This document shows positions 7,729 through 16,002 of a DNA stretch of 37,390 bases, piece by piece. This stretch comes from an uncultured Blautia sp. (GTDB taxonomy: Bacteria; Bacillota; Clostridia; Lachnospirales; Lachnospiraceae), in NCBI GenBank assembly GCA_948436455.1, contig CAOJIB010000008.1:1-37390 (forward strand), written 5' to 3'. The notes below the pieces were generated by a model. The model did not search any database. It was not told where the DNA came from and saw only the letters and a program-made list of their open reading frames with translations. A program made the translations under genes and the position numbers. Within the stretch, counting starts at the first letter, position 1; every line of letters starts with the position of its first letter.

Positions 7729-8458
7729 GAAAATTTTATTAGAAGTAAAAGGATTGCAAAAAAGCTTCGGGGACAACCTGGTACTCGCAGGCATCAATAC
7801 AGAAATTTCCCAGGGAGAAGTCGTGGCGGTCATCGGGCCTTCCGGCTCCGGGAAATCTACCTTTTTGCGTTCTCTGAACCTTCTGGAAGTGCCCACCGGC
7901 GGCCAGATCCTTTTCGAGGGCGTGGATATTACCGACCCGAAAGTGGATATTAACCGACACCGTCAGAAGATCGGCATGGTCTTCCAGCAGTTCAACCTGT
8001 TTCCCCATAAGACTGTGAAAGAAAATATCCTGCTGGCTCCGGTCACGCTAAAGCTGCTCTCGGAAGCCGACGCCAATAAACGGGCGCTAGAGCTTTTAGA
8101 ACGCGTCGGTCTGCCGGACAAGGCGGATACCTACCCGGAGATGCTCTCCGGCGGCCAAAAGCAGCGAATCGCTATCGCCCGGGCATTGGCCATGAATCCG
8201 GATGTGATGCTCTTTGACGAGCCCACCTCCGCGCTGGACCCTGAAATGGTCGGGGAGGTTTTAGAAATCATGCGGGAGCTGGCCAAAGACGGCATGACCA
8301 TGGTCGTAGTCACCCATGAGATGGGATTTGCCAGGGAAGTCGCCACCCGGGTGGTTTTCATAGATGAAGGCGTCATCAAAGAGGAAAACCCGCCGGAAGA
8401 ATTCTTTGGAAATCCCCAGGATATTCGTCTAAAAGAATTTTTATCCAAGGTGCTGTAA
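7718..8458 (+). CDS. Polar amino-acid ABC transporter ATPase
   Basis: A 246-residue ATP-binding subunit of the GlnQ/HisP type that powers the importer. Walker A is GPSGSGKST, the Q-loop lies in [13 protein letters not shown], the signature is LSGGQKQR, Walker B is [12 protein letters not shown], and the switch His is in VVTHEMGFA. All catalytic residues are intact. The GTG start at 7718 has a strong AAGGAGG at 7701-7707, and the gene overlaps the permease, which implies translational coupling. A terminator follows. Confidence 0.95.
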   Translation: MSDKKILLEVKGLQKSFGDNLVLAGINTEISQGEVVAVIGPSGSGKSTFLRSLNLLEVPTGGQILFEGVDITDPKVDINRHRQKIGMVFQQFNLFPHKTVKENILLAPVTLKLLSEADANKRALELLERVGLPDKADTYPEMLSGGQKQRIAIARALAMNPDVMLFDEPTSALDPEMVGEVLEIMRELAKDGMTMVVVTHEMGFAREVATRVVFIDEGVIKEENPPEEFFGNPQDIRLKEFLSKVL

Positions 8459-8466
8459 ACATTGCT

Positions 8467-8492
8467 GCCGCTCCGTCCGGGGCGGCTTTTTT
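8467..8492 (+). terminator. Rho-independent terminator of the ABC importer operon
   Basis: GCCGCTCC pairs with GGGGCGGC across GTCC (one G-T pair), followed by six T residues. The next gene begins 18 nt later, so some readthrough or a separate promoter is needed for it. Confidence 0.75.
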
Positions 8493-8509
8493 CAAACAGG
8501 AGGAAAACT

Positions 8510-9871
8510 ATGTATTGCCCGAATTGCAAAAAGGCGCTGGAGGAAGGCGCCGTATTCTGTCCGGACTGCGGCACGAAAGCCCTGCCCAACAGGCGCTGTC
8601 CCCTATGCGGCCAGACGTTAGAGGAGGATATGCTGTATTGTCCGGAGTGCGGCTCCTTTGTCGGCGCCCAGGCCGACGGGGCTTCTGCGCCCTCCCCCGC
8701 CCCAAACGCACCGCAGCAGACGCCGTCCCCATCACCCGGGGGCTGGACGCCCTATGAACCGCCAAGTCCCCCTGCCGCCCAAAAGAGCGCCTCTCCCGTT
8801 CCCTGGCTGGCAGCAGCCGGCATCTGTCTCGGCGTGATCGCTCTGGTCATCTGCTTCTTCGTTATTCGAAAAAAGGACGACTCCTCCCCCGCGCCCTACG
8901 ATACGAAAGAGCAGCAGCTCGCCGACGCCACAGAAGATACGGACCAGGAAACGCTTCCTACGGAAACTCCGACAGAACTCCCGACCGAAATGCCGACCGA
9001 AACCCCGACGCCCACGCCCGAGGTAACGGAAGCGCCGAAAACCCTGGAGGGAATGCGTACCAAGGAGGAGCAGCAAAGCGTTCTAAATCCCGGCGCGCAG
9101 CTTGATCTGCAGCATATGAACAATCTGCTCGCCAATACAAACGCCACGTATAGCTGCTATCTGCTGGATATAACCAATATGCAGGAATATGACGTAGCCA
9201 GCGCCGACTATCCCATGCCTGCTTCGGCGCTGATCGGCGTCCCGATTCTCTTTACCGTCGCCGACGGTGTAGACAACGGGTCCCTGGATCTTGGCACGCC
9301 GGTTCTGTTTACGTATACGTTCGATAACGGACGGGGAAGCTTAAAAAGCGGCGATAATGGAAAAACCTTCCCTCTATCGGAGCTTTTAACCGAGGCTCTT
9401 TTGTACAGCGACAACAACGCCTTAAATTCTCTGATGGATCATTTGTCTCTGGATCGTATCAATACCACCTGCCATAGCTATGGCTTTACCAGCGTGGATC
9501 TGCAGCGGAAGCTTACCACCGCCAGCACTTCTCTGGAAAACTATATCAGCGCCAGAGACGCCGCAATGATGCTACAGGCCATTTACCAAAATAATTTCCA
9601 GGGGATCGGCCGAGAATTTTTGCAGGCCAATTTCAAAATCTCCGTCCTGGATACCGCCAATACGGGCATGTATCCGGCCAGCGGCCGATGCCAGACCTTT
9701 CTGAATTTAAACGGCATCACCGATACCCGCTATAATGAGATCGGCCTGTTCCAGAACGGCGACGAAACCTTTATCTTATCCATTTTCACCTGCAACGGCG
9801 TAGGCATTTCCTCCGCCGGCCAGCTGACTACGATTACCACGTACGTACTGGATACTCTCCAGGCGCATTAA
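8510..9871 (+). CDS. Zinc-ribbon, membrane-anchored protein with inactive beta-lactamase-like domain
   Basis: A 453-residue protein. Two zinc ribbons at the N-terminus (CPNC...CPDC, 3-20; CPLC...CPEC, 30-47) should be cytoplasmic. A Pro-rich linker, one transmembrane helix (about 99-119), and a Thr/Pro/Glu-rich stalk with repeated TETPTE units (about 147-172) lead to an extracellular domain (about 190-453) resembling class A beta-lactamases/PBP-fold serine hydrolases. SDN is present (300-302), but the SxxK position reads A-L-I-G (240-243) and no KTG triad is seen, so the domain is probably catalytically dead and may bind a peptidoglycan or beta-lactam-like ligand. ATG at 8510 with AGGAGG upstream; an earlier in-frame start at 8462 would overlap the terminator. 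A sensor or scaffold role is inference only. Confidence 0.8.
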   Translation: MYCPNCKKALEEGAVFCPDCGTKALPNRRCPLCGQTLEEDMLYCPECGSFVGAQADGASAPSPAPNAPQQTPSPSPGGWTPYEPPSPPAAQKSASPVPWLAAAGICLGVIALVICFFVIRKKDDSSPAPYDTKEQQLADATEDTDQETLPTETPTELPTEMPTETPTPTPEVTEAPKTLEGMRTKEEQQSVLNPGAQLDLQHMNNLLANTNATYSCYLLDITNMQEYDVASADYPMPASALIGVPILFTVADGVDNGSLDLGTPVLFTYTFDNGRGSLKSGDNGKTFPLSELLTEALLYSDNNALNSLMDHLSLDRINTTCHSYGFTSVDLQRKLTTASTSLENYISARDAAMMLQAIYQNNFQGIGREFLQANFKISVLDTANTGMYPASGRCQTFLNLNGITDTRYNEIGLFQNGDETFILSIFTCNGVGISSAGQLTTITTYVLDTLQAH

Positions 9872-9960
9872 ATGTCTGGTTTCCTCCATTTCTGACGCTT
9901 TTTTCCAAAAGCGCATATGATAAAGAGAAACAAATTTTTACCCAGAAAGGGAACTTTATT

Positions 9961-11076
9961 ATGGAATGGAGAGGAATTGATGTCAGCGCATATAACCGGG
10001 TGACCAGCTATGCCCAGGTGGCCGGCTCCGGCATCCGGGTAGCCATTATGCGCGTCACGGAACGGAACAACCAGCCCGATCCCACCTTTGCGGGCAATTA
10101 CAACGGCTTTGGCGAGGTGGGCGTCCAGCGAGGCGTTTATAAATTCAGCTACGCGTTAACCGTTGATCAGGCCAGGACCGAAGCTAGGCAGGTGCTAAAT
10201 ACCCTGGGAAGGCGGCCTCTGGAATTCCCTGTCTTTTACGATATGGAATGGTCCGAACAACGGAAACTTCAAAAGTCCCGGATTACAGAAATCATCAAAG
10301 CGTTCCGGGAGATCATCATCGACGCCGGTTACCATTTCGGCATCTACTGCAACAAAGACTGGTATCAGAACGTCCTAGAGGTAAACCGCCTTCCCTATGA
10401 TTACTGGATCGCCGCCTATCCCTATAATGACAATGGGATCATTGTGGAAAGCCTGCGGCCCTCCTACGGAATCGGCTGGCAATACAGCTCCAAGGGACGG
10501 GTGCCCGGTATCAGCGGAAATGTGGACCTAGACGTCTTCTACAAAGACTATTCCACATCGGAACCTCAGCCGGAATTCCACGCCACCGGCACAGCGATCT
10601 GCACCGGCAATAATGTAAACGTCCGCGCTACTCCCGACGGCAGAATCCTGCGCCAGGTAAATAAAGGAAACCGCTTCCAGATCGACGGCACACAGGTAAA
10701 CGGCTGGTACCATGTCAATGTGGCCGGAACGATCGGCTACATCTACGGCGCTTACGTGCAGCCGGATACCGGCTCCTCTGCGGGCGACGACTGGATACGT
10801 CGGTTACAGCGAGCCGTCGGCGCCCGCGTGGATGGAATCCCCGGACCAGAAACGCTTTCCAAATGCCCGCTGCTTCAAGAAGGCAGCCGAGGAGAGGTTG
10901 TCAAGCTGCTCCAGGAACGACTGGGCCAGACCTTCCACATCGGCGTGACCGGCGGCTACGACGGGATTTTTGGAAACGGAACGAAACGGGCCGTCATTGA
11001 ATTCCAGAAACAGAAAAAACTGGCTATGGACGGCATTGTCGGCCAGAATACCTGGCGAGCGCTGCTGGGATTATAA
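9961..11076 (+). CDS. GH25 lysozyme with SH3 and peptidoglycan-binding domains
   Basis: A 371-residue muramidase-type enzyme that should cleave the glycan chain of peptidoglycan. The GH25 domain (about 1-195) begins WRGIDVSAYN with Asp7, and has the catalytic pair in FYDMEW (Asp94, Glu96). A bacterial SH3 domain follows (about 201-262, NVNVRATPDG to GTIGYIYGAYV), then a peptidoglycan-binding type-1 domain (about 275-371, ending VGQNTWRALLGL). There is no signal peptide, which resembles phage endolysins or proteins exported by another route, yet no other phage gene is nearby. ATG start preceded by AAAGGGA. Confidence 0.9.
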   Translation: MEWRGIDVSAYNRVTSYAQVAGSGIRVAIMRVTERNNQPDPTFAGNYNGFGEVGVQRGVYKFSYALTVDQARTEARQVLNTLGRRPLEFPVFYDMEWSEQRKLQKSRITEIIKAFREIIIDAGYHFGIYCNKDWYQNVLEVNRLPYDYWIAAYPYNDNGIIVESLRPSYGIGWQYSSKGRVPGISGNVDLDVFYKDYSTSEPQPEFHATGTAICTGNNVNVRATPDGRILRQVNKGNRFQIDGTQVNGWYHVNVAGTIGYIYGAYVQPDTGSSAGDDWIRRLQRAVGARVDGIPGPETLSKCPLLQEGSRGEVVKLLQERLGQTFHIGVTGGYDGIFGNGTKRAVIEFQKQKKLAMDGIVGQNTWRALLGL

Positions 11077-11112
11077 AAAAATGACGCAAAAGAAAAAAGA
11101 ACGGAGGCATAT

Positions 11113-11907
11113 ATGAAGATCGGTTTTATTGGATGCGGCAATATGGGCACTGCTATGGTTCAGGGAATGCTGCAAAAAGGAATCTTTTCAAGGGAAGAGA
11201 TCATCGTATCCCACCTTACGGAAGAAGGCTGTGAAAAAAGCCGCCGAACCTTAGGCGTAACAGCTACCCGGGATAATCGGGAGGTCGTACAAAAGGCCCG
11301 GATCCTGGTGCTGGCCGTCAAGCCGCAATATTATCAGGAAACGATTCAGGAGATTCAAAAGGATATCTGCTGGGAACATCTGGTAATCACTATCGCCCCA
11401 GGCAAAACTCTGGCTTGGCTGGCCGAACAATTCGGAAACGACGTAAAACTCGTCCGCACGATGCCAAACACGCCCGCACTGATTGGCGAAGGAATGACAG
11501 GCATGTGCGCCAACGCACTGGTAACCCCCGAGGAAATCGCACAGGTTGTGCAAATCCTGGAAAGCTTCGGAAAGGTAGAACAGGTACCGGAAAAGCTTCT
11601 AGATGTGGTCGTCTCTGTCAGCGGCAGCGCCCCCGCGTATGTATTCCTTCTGCTGGAAGCCATGGCGGACGGCGCAGTCGCGGACGGAATGCCCCGGCGG
11701 CAAGCTTATCAGTTCGCCGCGCAGGCCGTCCTAGGCAGCGCAAAAATGCTGTTGGAAACCGGAAAGCACCCCGGCGAGCTCAAAGACATGGTCTGCTCGC
11801 CAGGCGGTACTACGATAGAAGCCGTCCGGTATCTTGAGAAATACGGCTTTCGAAGCAGTATCATCGAAGCGATGAAATCCTGCGCCGCAAAAAGCCGTTC
11901 CATGTAA
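11113..11907 (+). CDS. proC: Pyrroline-5-carboxylate reductase
   Basis: ProC reduces pyrroline-5-carboxylate to proline with NAD(P)H, the last step of proline synthesis. The 264-residue protein has the N-terminal dinucleotide-binding loop GFIGCGNMGTAM, the VRTMPNTPALIGEG segment, and the C-terminal dimerisation signature SGSAPAYVFLLLEAMADGAV and SPGGTTIEAVRYLE. Length is normal. ATG start with GGAGG at the right distance; it follows the lysozyme gene by 36 nt and may share its transcript. Confidence 0.95.
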   Translation: MKIGFIGCGNMGTAMVQGMLQKGIFSREEIIVSHLTEEGCEKSRRTLGVTATRDNREVVQKARILVLAVKPQYYQETIQEIQKDICWEHLVITIAPGKTLAWLAEQFGNDVKLVRTMPNTPALIGEGMTGMCANALVTPEEIAQVVQILESFGKVEQVPEKLLDVVVSVSGSAPAYVFLLLEAMADGAVADGMPRRQAYQFAAQAVLGSAKMLLETGKHPGELKDMVCSPGGTTIEAVRYLEKYGFRSSIIEAMKSCAAKSRSM

Positions 11908-12018
11908 AATAAAACTTGAAAAAAGCGGGTCGATCCTGCGCCGGCCAGGTCTGTTTGCCGATTGTTTTCGCAGGTGCAAAGCGGCCAAAACTGGCGGCGG
12001 GATCCGCCCGATCTGCCG

Positions 12019-12348
12019 TCAGTCAGCATAAGTTTTAGCCAAAGTATCAATGTAATTCCGAACCTCATTTTGCGCAGCCTCGGGAAGCTTCTGATACTCT
12101 AAAAAAGTGCGTACAGCATCCTCTGTCATGATATTGGAGGAGAGACTGCCGCGTATCAGAGCATCAAGGCTGATATTTAAAATAGAAGCGATTTCAGCCA
12201 TCATGTCCCAGGAAGGGATCCTGCGGCCGTTTTCATAGTTGCAGTAAGTCTGGCGCTGAATATGGAGCAATTCGCTCATTTCAACCTGCGTATAACCGTT
12301 GGCCCGTCGAAAAGCCCGAAGATTATTTGCAAAAACTAAAATATCCAT
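12019..12348 (-). CDS. XRE-family helix-turn-helix regulator
   Basis: A 109-residue DNA-binding protein. The N-terminal Cro/CI-type domain (about 5-65) contains LRAFRRANGYTQVEMSELLHI and the recognition region RQTYCNYENGRRIPSWDMMAEIAS, typical of this family. The short C-terminal helix-rich tail (LEYQKLPEAAQNEVRNYIDTL) may serve dimerisation. The start at 12348 is supported by GGGGAGGTG upstream; the open frame extends further 5' but without a ribosome binding site. It is divergent from the SGNH hydrolase gene and convergent with proC. Targets unknown. Confidence 0.85.
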   Translation of the reverse strand: MDILVFANNLRAFRRANGYTQVEMSELLHIQRQTYCNYENGRRIPSWDMMAEIASILNISLDALIRGSLSSNIMTEDAVRTFLEYQKLPEAAQNEVRNYIDTLAKTYAD

Positions 12349-12787
12349 GTGCCACCTCCCCTTAGAAACTCCGAAAATAACTTTGCAAAATGGCAAAAGA
12401 TTATCCGTATAAGCCAGGCAGAGGAAGGAGGGATACTGGGCATACGCTGACTGACAACAACGCATATACGGACTCTACTAAACCAGATCATGAAGTTATT
12501 TCCTTGCTGTTTCTTCATGCTCTCATTATAACAAGCAGTGCGGGAAATATCTCCTCTCAGCAACAAAACGAATACTTTCCCCCTGTATTTACCAGCGATT
12601 TTCCGGCCGAAGAACACCGCCAAAAAGGACTGTAAAATCCGGAAAATTCTGTTAAAAGGCCTCAATGGGCTGGACAAATATCGCCTTTCTTGTTATTATC
12701 AGAGTATACCATATTTTGCACCTTTCGGAGATTCTTTACTATCATTAAATATTTTCTATGCTTTTAGATAAAAGGAGCTGTTTGTTT
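12349..12787. promoter_or_regulatory. Divergent intergenic region, 439 nt
   Basis: No convincing gene is seen. Minus strand: an extended -10, TGTTATAAT (TATAAT at 12525-12530), could drive the XRE gene with a leader of about 175 nt. Plus strand: TTGCAC (12716-12721) and TATCAT (12740-12745), 18 nt apart, could drive the SGNH hydrolase. A perfect inverted repeat CATGAAG/CTTCATG (12489-12495, 12513-12519) lies just downstream of the minus-strand -10 and could be an XRE operator. Confidence 0.35.
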
Positions 12788-13819
12788 ATGAAACATAGTC
12801 GATGGATCGCAGGTATACTGATGGCCTGCACATTCATAATGGGCATAACAATTCCTGCAGCCGCGGCTGCGCCTATGGAGTTTGAAGCTGTTCCGGGCTT
12901 TGGCGCCGACCATTCCACGGAGCCGGATCTCTATCTTCCCGGCATTGACGGCTTTCAGTGTCCGGAGCTTACATACTACAACCATATCATTTTCGTGGGA
13001 GATTCCCGTACATACCAGCTTTCTCTCCATGTAGACGACCCGCGGATTTCCTTTGTATCCAAGAGCGGCATGGGCCTTACGTGGTTCAAAAGCACCGGCT
13101 ATAAAGAGCTGCAGACCCTCCTAAAGGGAAGCGCCTTCGCTACTCCGCTACGCTCCGCCATCGTACTGAATCTAGGCGTCAACGACCTATATAACCAGGA
13201 TCAGTATCTAGAATATATGAATTCCATCGTCCCAGAACTGATCAATCAGAACTGCGACCTATATTATATGTCCTTAAATCCGGTAGATACAGACGTAGCG
13301 CCGGGCATCCGTCCAGTGAGGGATATTAAAGCCTTTAATACAGCCCTTCGCTCGGAGCTAGATCGCCGGTATACCTATCTAGACTGTTATAATTATCTGG
13401 AAAAAAGCGGATTTGACACAAAGGACGGACTGCATTATACCTCGCCGACTTACAGCAAAATTTTCCGCTTTGCCGTCGACAATCTCAACGCAAAAAGGCC
13501 GGTCACTTCCAACGTCCAATGGAAGAAATCCGGCGCCTACTGGTACGCTGTCGCTCCTTCCTCCGGAAAGAAATATACAAACCGCTGGATCAATTATGAA
13601 AACGCCAAATTCCACGTAAATTCATCCGGAAAAATGGATAAAAACCGCTGGATCACCACCAATAAAAAGAAATACTACGTAGGCGCCAGCGGCCGACTCT
13701 GCGTATCCCAATGGATTAAAACGAACGGCAAATACTATTACGTCCAGGCCGACGGCGCGATGGCGGTAAATACCGTCGTCGACGGCTACACAGTCGACGC
13801 CAACGGCGTACGGCAATAG
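12788..13819 (+). CDS. Secreted SGNH-type hydrolase with cell-wall-binding repeats
   Basis: A 343-residue exported protein. The signal peptide runs to about residue 27 (ending PAAAAA). The SGNH/GDSL domain (about 60-235) shows IIFVGDSRTYQ (Ser73), LNLGVNDLY (Asn132) and KDGLHYTS (Asp213, His216), the complete catalytic set of esterases that act on acyl or acetyl groups. The C-terminal part (about 245-343) has several degenerate Trp/Tyr/Gly-rich choline-binding-type repeats (RWITTNKKKYYV, QWIKTNGKYYYV), which usually hold proteins to wall polymers. ATG at 12788 with AAAGGAG upstream. A role in wall-polymer deacylation is inferred. Confidence 0.85.
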   Translation: MKHSRWIAGILMACTFIMGITIPAAAAAPMEFEAVPGFGADHSTEPDLYLPGIDGFQCPELTYYNHIIFVGDSRTYQLSLHVDDPRISFVSKSGMGLTWFKSTGYKELQTLLKGSAFATPLRSAIVLNLGVNDLYNQDQYLEYMNSIVPELINQNCDLYYMSLNPVDTDVAPGIRPVRDIKAFNTALRSELDRRYTYLDCYNYLEKSGFDTKDGLHYTSPTYSKIFRFAVDNLNAKRPVTSNVQWKKSGAYWYAVAPSSGKKYTNRWINYENAKFHVNSSGKMDKNRWITTNKKKYYVGASGRLCVSQWIKTNGKYYYVQADGAMAVNTVVDGYTVDANGVRQ

Positions 13820-13855
13820 TCCGTACAACGATCCGCCTCTTAAAGGGAGACCCTT

Positions 13856-15046
13856 ATGAAAATCAGAATCTTTCATCTGCTGATGCTGCTGCTTTTTCCC
13901 GCGCTCTTTGGCGCTGCGATTCCTGTAAAGGCCGCGGCAGATACGGCGATTGTTGAAGAAGCTCCCATTGCTTTATCGGACAGCATCGAAGGCTGGCCCC
14001 AGGCTCCCGCCATCAACGCCGAATCCGCTGTTGTCATGGATATCCGCACAGGAAATCTACTCTACGAAAAGAATAAAGACGACCGCCACTATCCCGCCAG
14101 CACCACAAAAATCTTTACCACCTGGCTGGCCCTGCGAAGCTGCCGTCTGGAGGATACCTTTGCCCTTTCTCATCAGGCGGCCACCGTATACGACGCGGAC
14201 AGCTCCACGATCTACGCCGCGGAAACCGAACAGTTCACCATGGAGCAATGCGTTTACGCCATGATGCTGCCCTCCGCCAATGAAATGGCCTTCGCCGCGG
14301 CGGAACAAACCTCCGGCAATCTAAAAAAATTCGTAGAGCTGATGAACCAGACCGCCAAAAATCTAGGCTGTACACATACGCATTTCAATAACGCCAGCGG
14401 ACTGCCCGACGAGCGGCACTATACCACCGCCTACGATCTGGCATTGATCTCCAGAGCCGCTTGGCAAAACGATACCTTCCGAAAAGTCTGCGGTACCTGG
14501 GAATACACCATTCCCGCTACGAATCTATATGAAGAACCCCGCGTCCTGGTCAACCATCACAAGATGCTCCCCGAAGGCCCGAACGCTTACGAAGGCTGCC
14601 TGGGTGGAAAAACTGGATACACTTCCCAAGCTGGAAATACTCTGGTCACCTACGCCCAAAGAGGTGATCTGCAGCTCTTATGCGTTATACTAAAAAGCGC
14701 CTCCACCTACGAAGACACCGCTGCTTTACTAGACTATGGATTTACAAATTTTGAGATGCTGCCTATTGCGGCAGAAGATCTGAAAGTTTCCCTAGGAAGT
14801 TCTTCCCTGCAGCTCTCTTTCCTTAAAGAAGGCCCGCTTCCGATTTTTGTCGGCCGTCAGGACGGCTATTGTCTGGTTCCAAAAGGCGTCGTACTGGAGG
14901 ATCTGACCGAACGGCTTTCTTTTCTTCCCTGCGCTCCTGGAACCGCCCGCCTGCAGAAAGAATATTATTATCATGAACAAAAAGTCGGCGCCGTCGGCCT
15001 TTACGGAACCGGACGGCTCAAAACGCTGTTTTCCAGCTCTGTATAA
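13856..15046 (+). CDS. D-alanyl-D-alanine carboxypeptidase (class C low-molecular-weight PBP)
   Basis: A 396-residue exported peptidase that removes the terminal D-Ala from peptidoglycan stem peptides, limiting cross-linking. The signal peptide is at 1-26 (ending VKAAA). The active site is complete: Ser82-x-x-Lys85 (ASTTK), Ser140-Ala-Asn142 and Lys252-Thr-Gly (GGKTGYTSQAG). A C-terminal beta-rich domain follows, but I see no clear amphipathic membrane anchor at the end, so it may be soluble or loosely attached. It starts 36 nt after the SGNH hydrolase with AAAGGGAG upstream, so the two are probably one envelope operon. Confidence 0.93.
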   Translation: MKIRIFHLLMLLLFPALFGAAIPVKAAADTAIVEEAPIALSDSIEGWPQAPAINAESAVVMDIRTGNLLYEKNKDDRHYPASTTKIFTTWLALRSCRLEDTFALSHQAATVYDADSSTIYAAETEQFTMEQCVYAMMLPSANEMAFAAAEQTSGNLKKFVELMNQTAKNLGCTHTHFNNASGLPDERHYTTAYDLALISRAAWQNDTFRKVCGTWEYTIPATNLYEEPRVLVNHHKMLPEGPNAYEGCLGGKTGYTSQAGNTLVTYAQRGDLQLLCVILKSASTYEDTAALLDYGFTNFEMLPIAAEDLKVSLGSSSLQLSFLKEGPLPIFVGRQDGYCLVPKGVVLEDLTERLSFLPCAPGTARLQKEYYYHEQKVGAVGLYGTGRLKTLFSSSV

Positions 15047-15069
15047 CGACTGCTACGGCTGGCTTTTTT
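15033..15069 (+). terminator. Possible terminator overlapping the convergent exonuclease 3' end
   Basis: CCAGC (15033-15037) can pair with GCTGG (15058-15062), followed by CTTTTTT. The stem is short and the loop 20 nt, so this is weak. The two convergent genes are only 6 nt apart, so any terminator must overlap coding sequence. Confidence 0.35.
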
Positions 15070-15988
15070 CCCATAACCGACTTTGCCTTAGTACTTCTTT
15101 TGCTTCCTCCTCCATCGTCAAACGCAGCGTTTTTATTCCAAAATATTTCCGGTTGGCCGCCCTTTTGATCTGGATCCTCCCATGGATCCAGCCGTGCTCC
15201 AAGCAAGTACCGATGCAATAATAATTCTTGGAATTTCCCGGAAACCAGCGGATTTTCTTCACCGCCGGCCGATGGCAGACCGGACACAAAATCCCGCTGA
15301 TTTCCCAGTCTTTTAAGAGTTTTGCCTTCTCCCAGAATTCCCTGGTCACATATTTCTCCAGGTCGAGCCCCGTAATCCGTACCTCGTCTTTTTTTCCTTG
15401 CGGATGCTGGAACGTATCCACAGAAAAACTTCTGCAAATAGAACGTTCCTCCATTTGCTGGAAAATCAGCGCCGTATAACTGGCGTCTGTCAGCGCCTGA
15501 TGAAATTCCATATCTTTTTCAATGCCAAGAGCTTCCACAGCATATTCCAGAGATCTCCTGGAACGCCCGTCTTCCCTGCAAATACTGAAGATTTTCTGCA
15601 CATTGTAATAAAATACCGGACCTGTGATCCACGACAACACCTGATAATACTGCATATTTCTCTGCAGCTCCATCAGGTCCTGATTGCCCCAAGTGCAAAA
15701 AACATATTCCTGACCGCACCAGTCGAGAAATTCCCGCACCGCTTCTATAAAAGGCCTACCAATCCTTTGCAGAACCTCCGGCCGCATCTTTACCAATTCC
15801 ATCGTCTTGGCATGCATCCAGTGATACACCTGCGGCCGAATATATTCCTGGTAAATATCGATGATCTCTCTTTTTCCATTCAGCTTCACCGCGCCAATTT
15901 CAATGATCTCAAAAGGGAACTCTTCTACCCGATTCTCCTTCCCGACGGGACACTGATTCCATTCCAGATCAAATACGATATAATTCAT
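15053..15988 (-). CDS. DEDDh 3'-5' exonuclease family protein with C-terminal zinc knuckle
   Basis: A 311-residue cytoplasmic nuclease. The exonuclease fold has FDLEW at the N-terminus (Asp and Glu of motif I), TWGNQDLMEL (motif II Asp) and EFHQALTDASYTALIF (His and Asp of motif III), so all metal-binding residues are present. It resembles the KapD/epsilon-like group rather than oligoribonuclease. The C-terminal third has a Cys/His cluster (CPVCHR...CIGTCLEHGW) that may bind zinc and nucleic acid. ATG at 15988 is taken as the start; a GTG three codons upstream is equally close to the AGGG. It follows the nucleoside-hydrolase-like gene by 14 nt. The nucleic-acid substrate is unknown. Confidence 0.85.
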   Translation of the reverse strand: MNYIVFDLEWNQCPVGKENRVEEFPFEIIEIGAVKLNGKREIIDIYQEYIRPQVYHWMHAKTMELVKMRPEVLQRIGRPFIEAVREFLDWCGQEYVFCTWGNQDLMELQRNMQYYQVLSWITGPVFYYNVQKIFSICREDGRSRRSLEYAVEALGIEKDMEFHQALTDASYTALIFQQMEERSICRSFSVDTFQHPQGKKDEVRITGLDLEKYVTREFWEKAKLLKDWEISGILCPVCHRPAVKKIRWFPGNSKNYYCIGTCLEHGWIHGRIQIKRAANRKYFGIKTLRLTMEEEAKEVLRQSRLWEKSQP

Positions 15989-16002
15989 AGCCCGCACTTT
16001 CC

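Noticed and set aside
8940-9030. Short tandem DNA repeat in the membrane-protein gene
   Set aside because: The repeated TETPTE-type units are a normal Thr/Pro-rich stalk encoded by varied codons, not a CRISPR or other array.
12390-12635. Small plus-strand gene in the XRE/SGNH hydrolase gap
   Set aside because: The 81-codon frame has no recognisable domain, and the stretch is better explained as a regulatory region.
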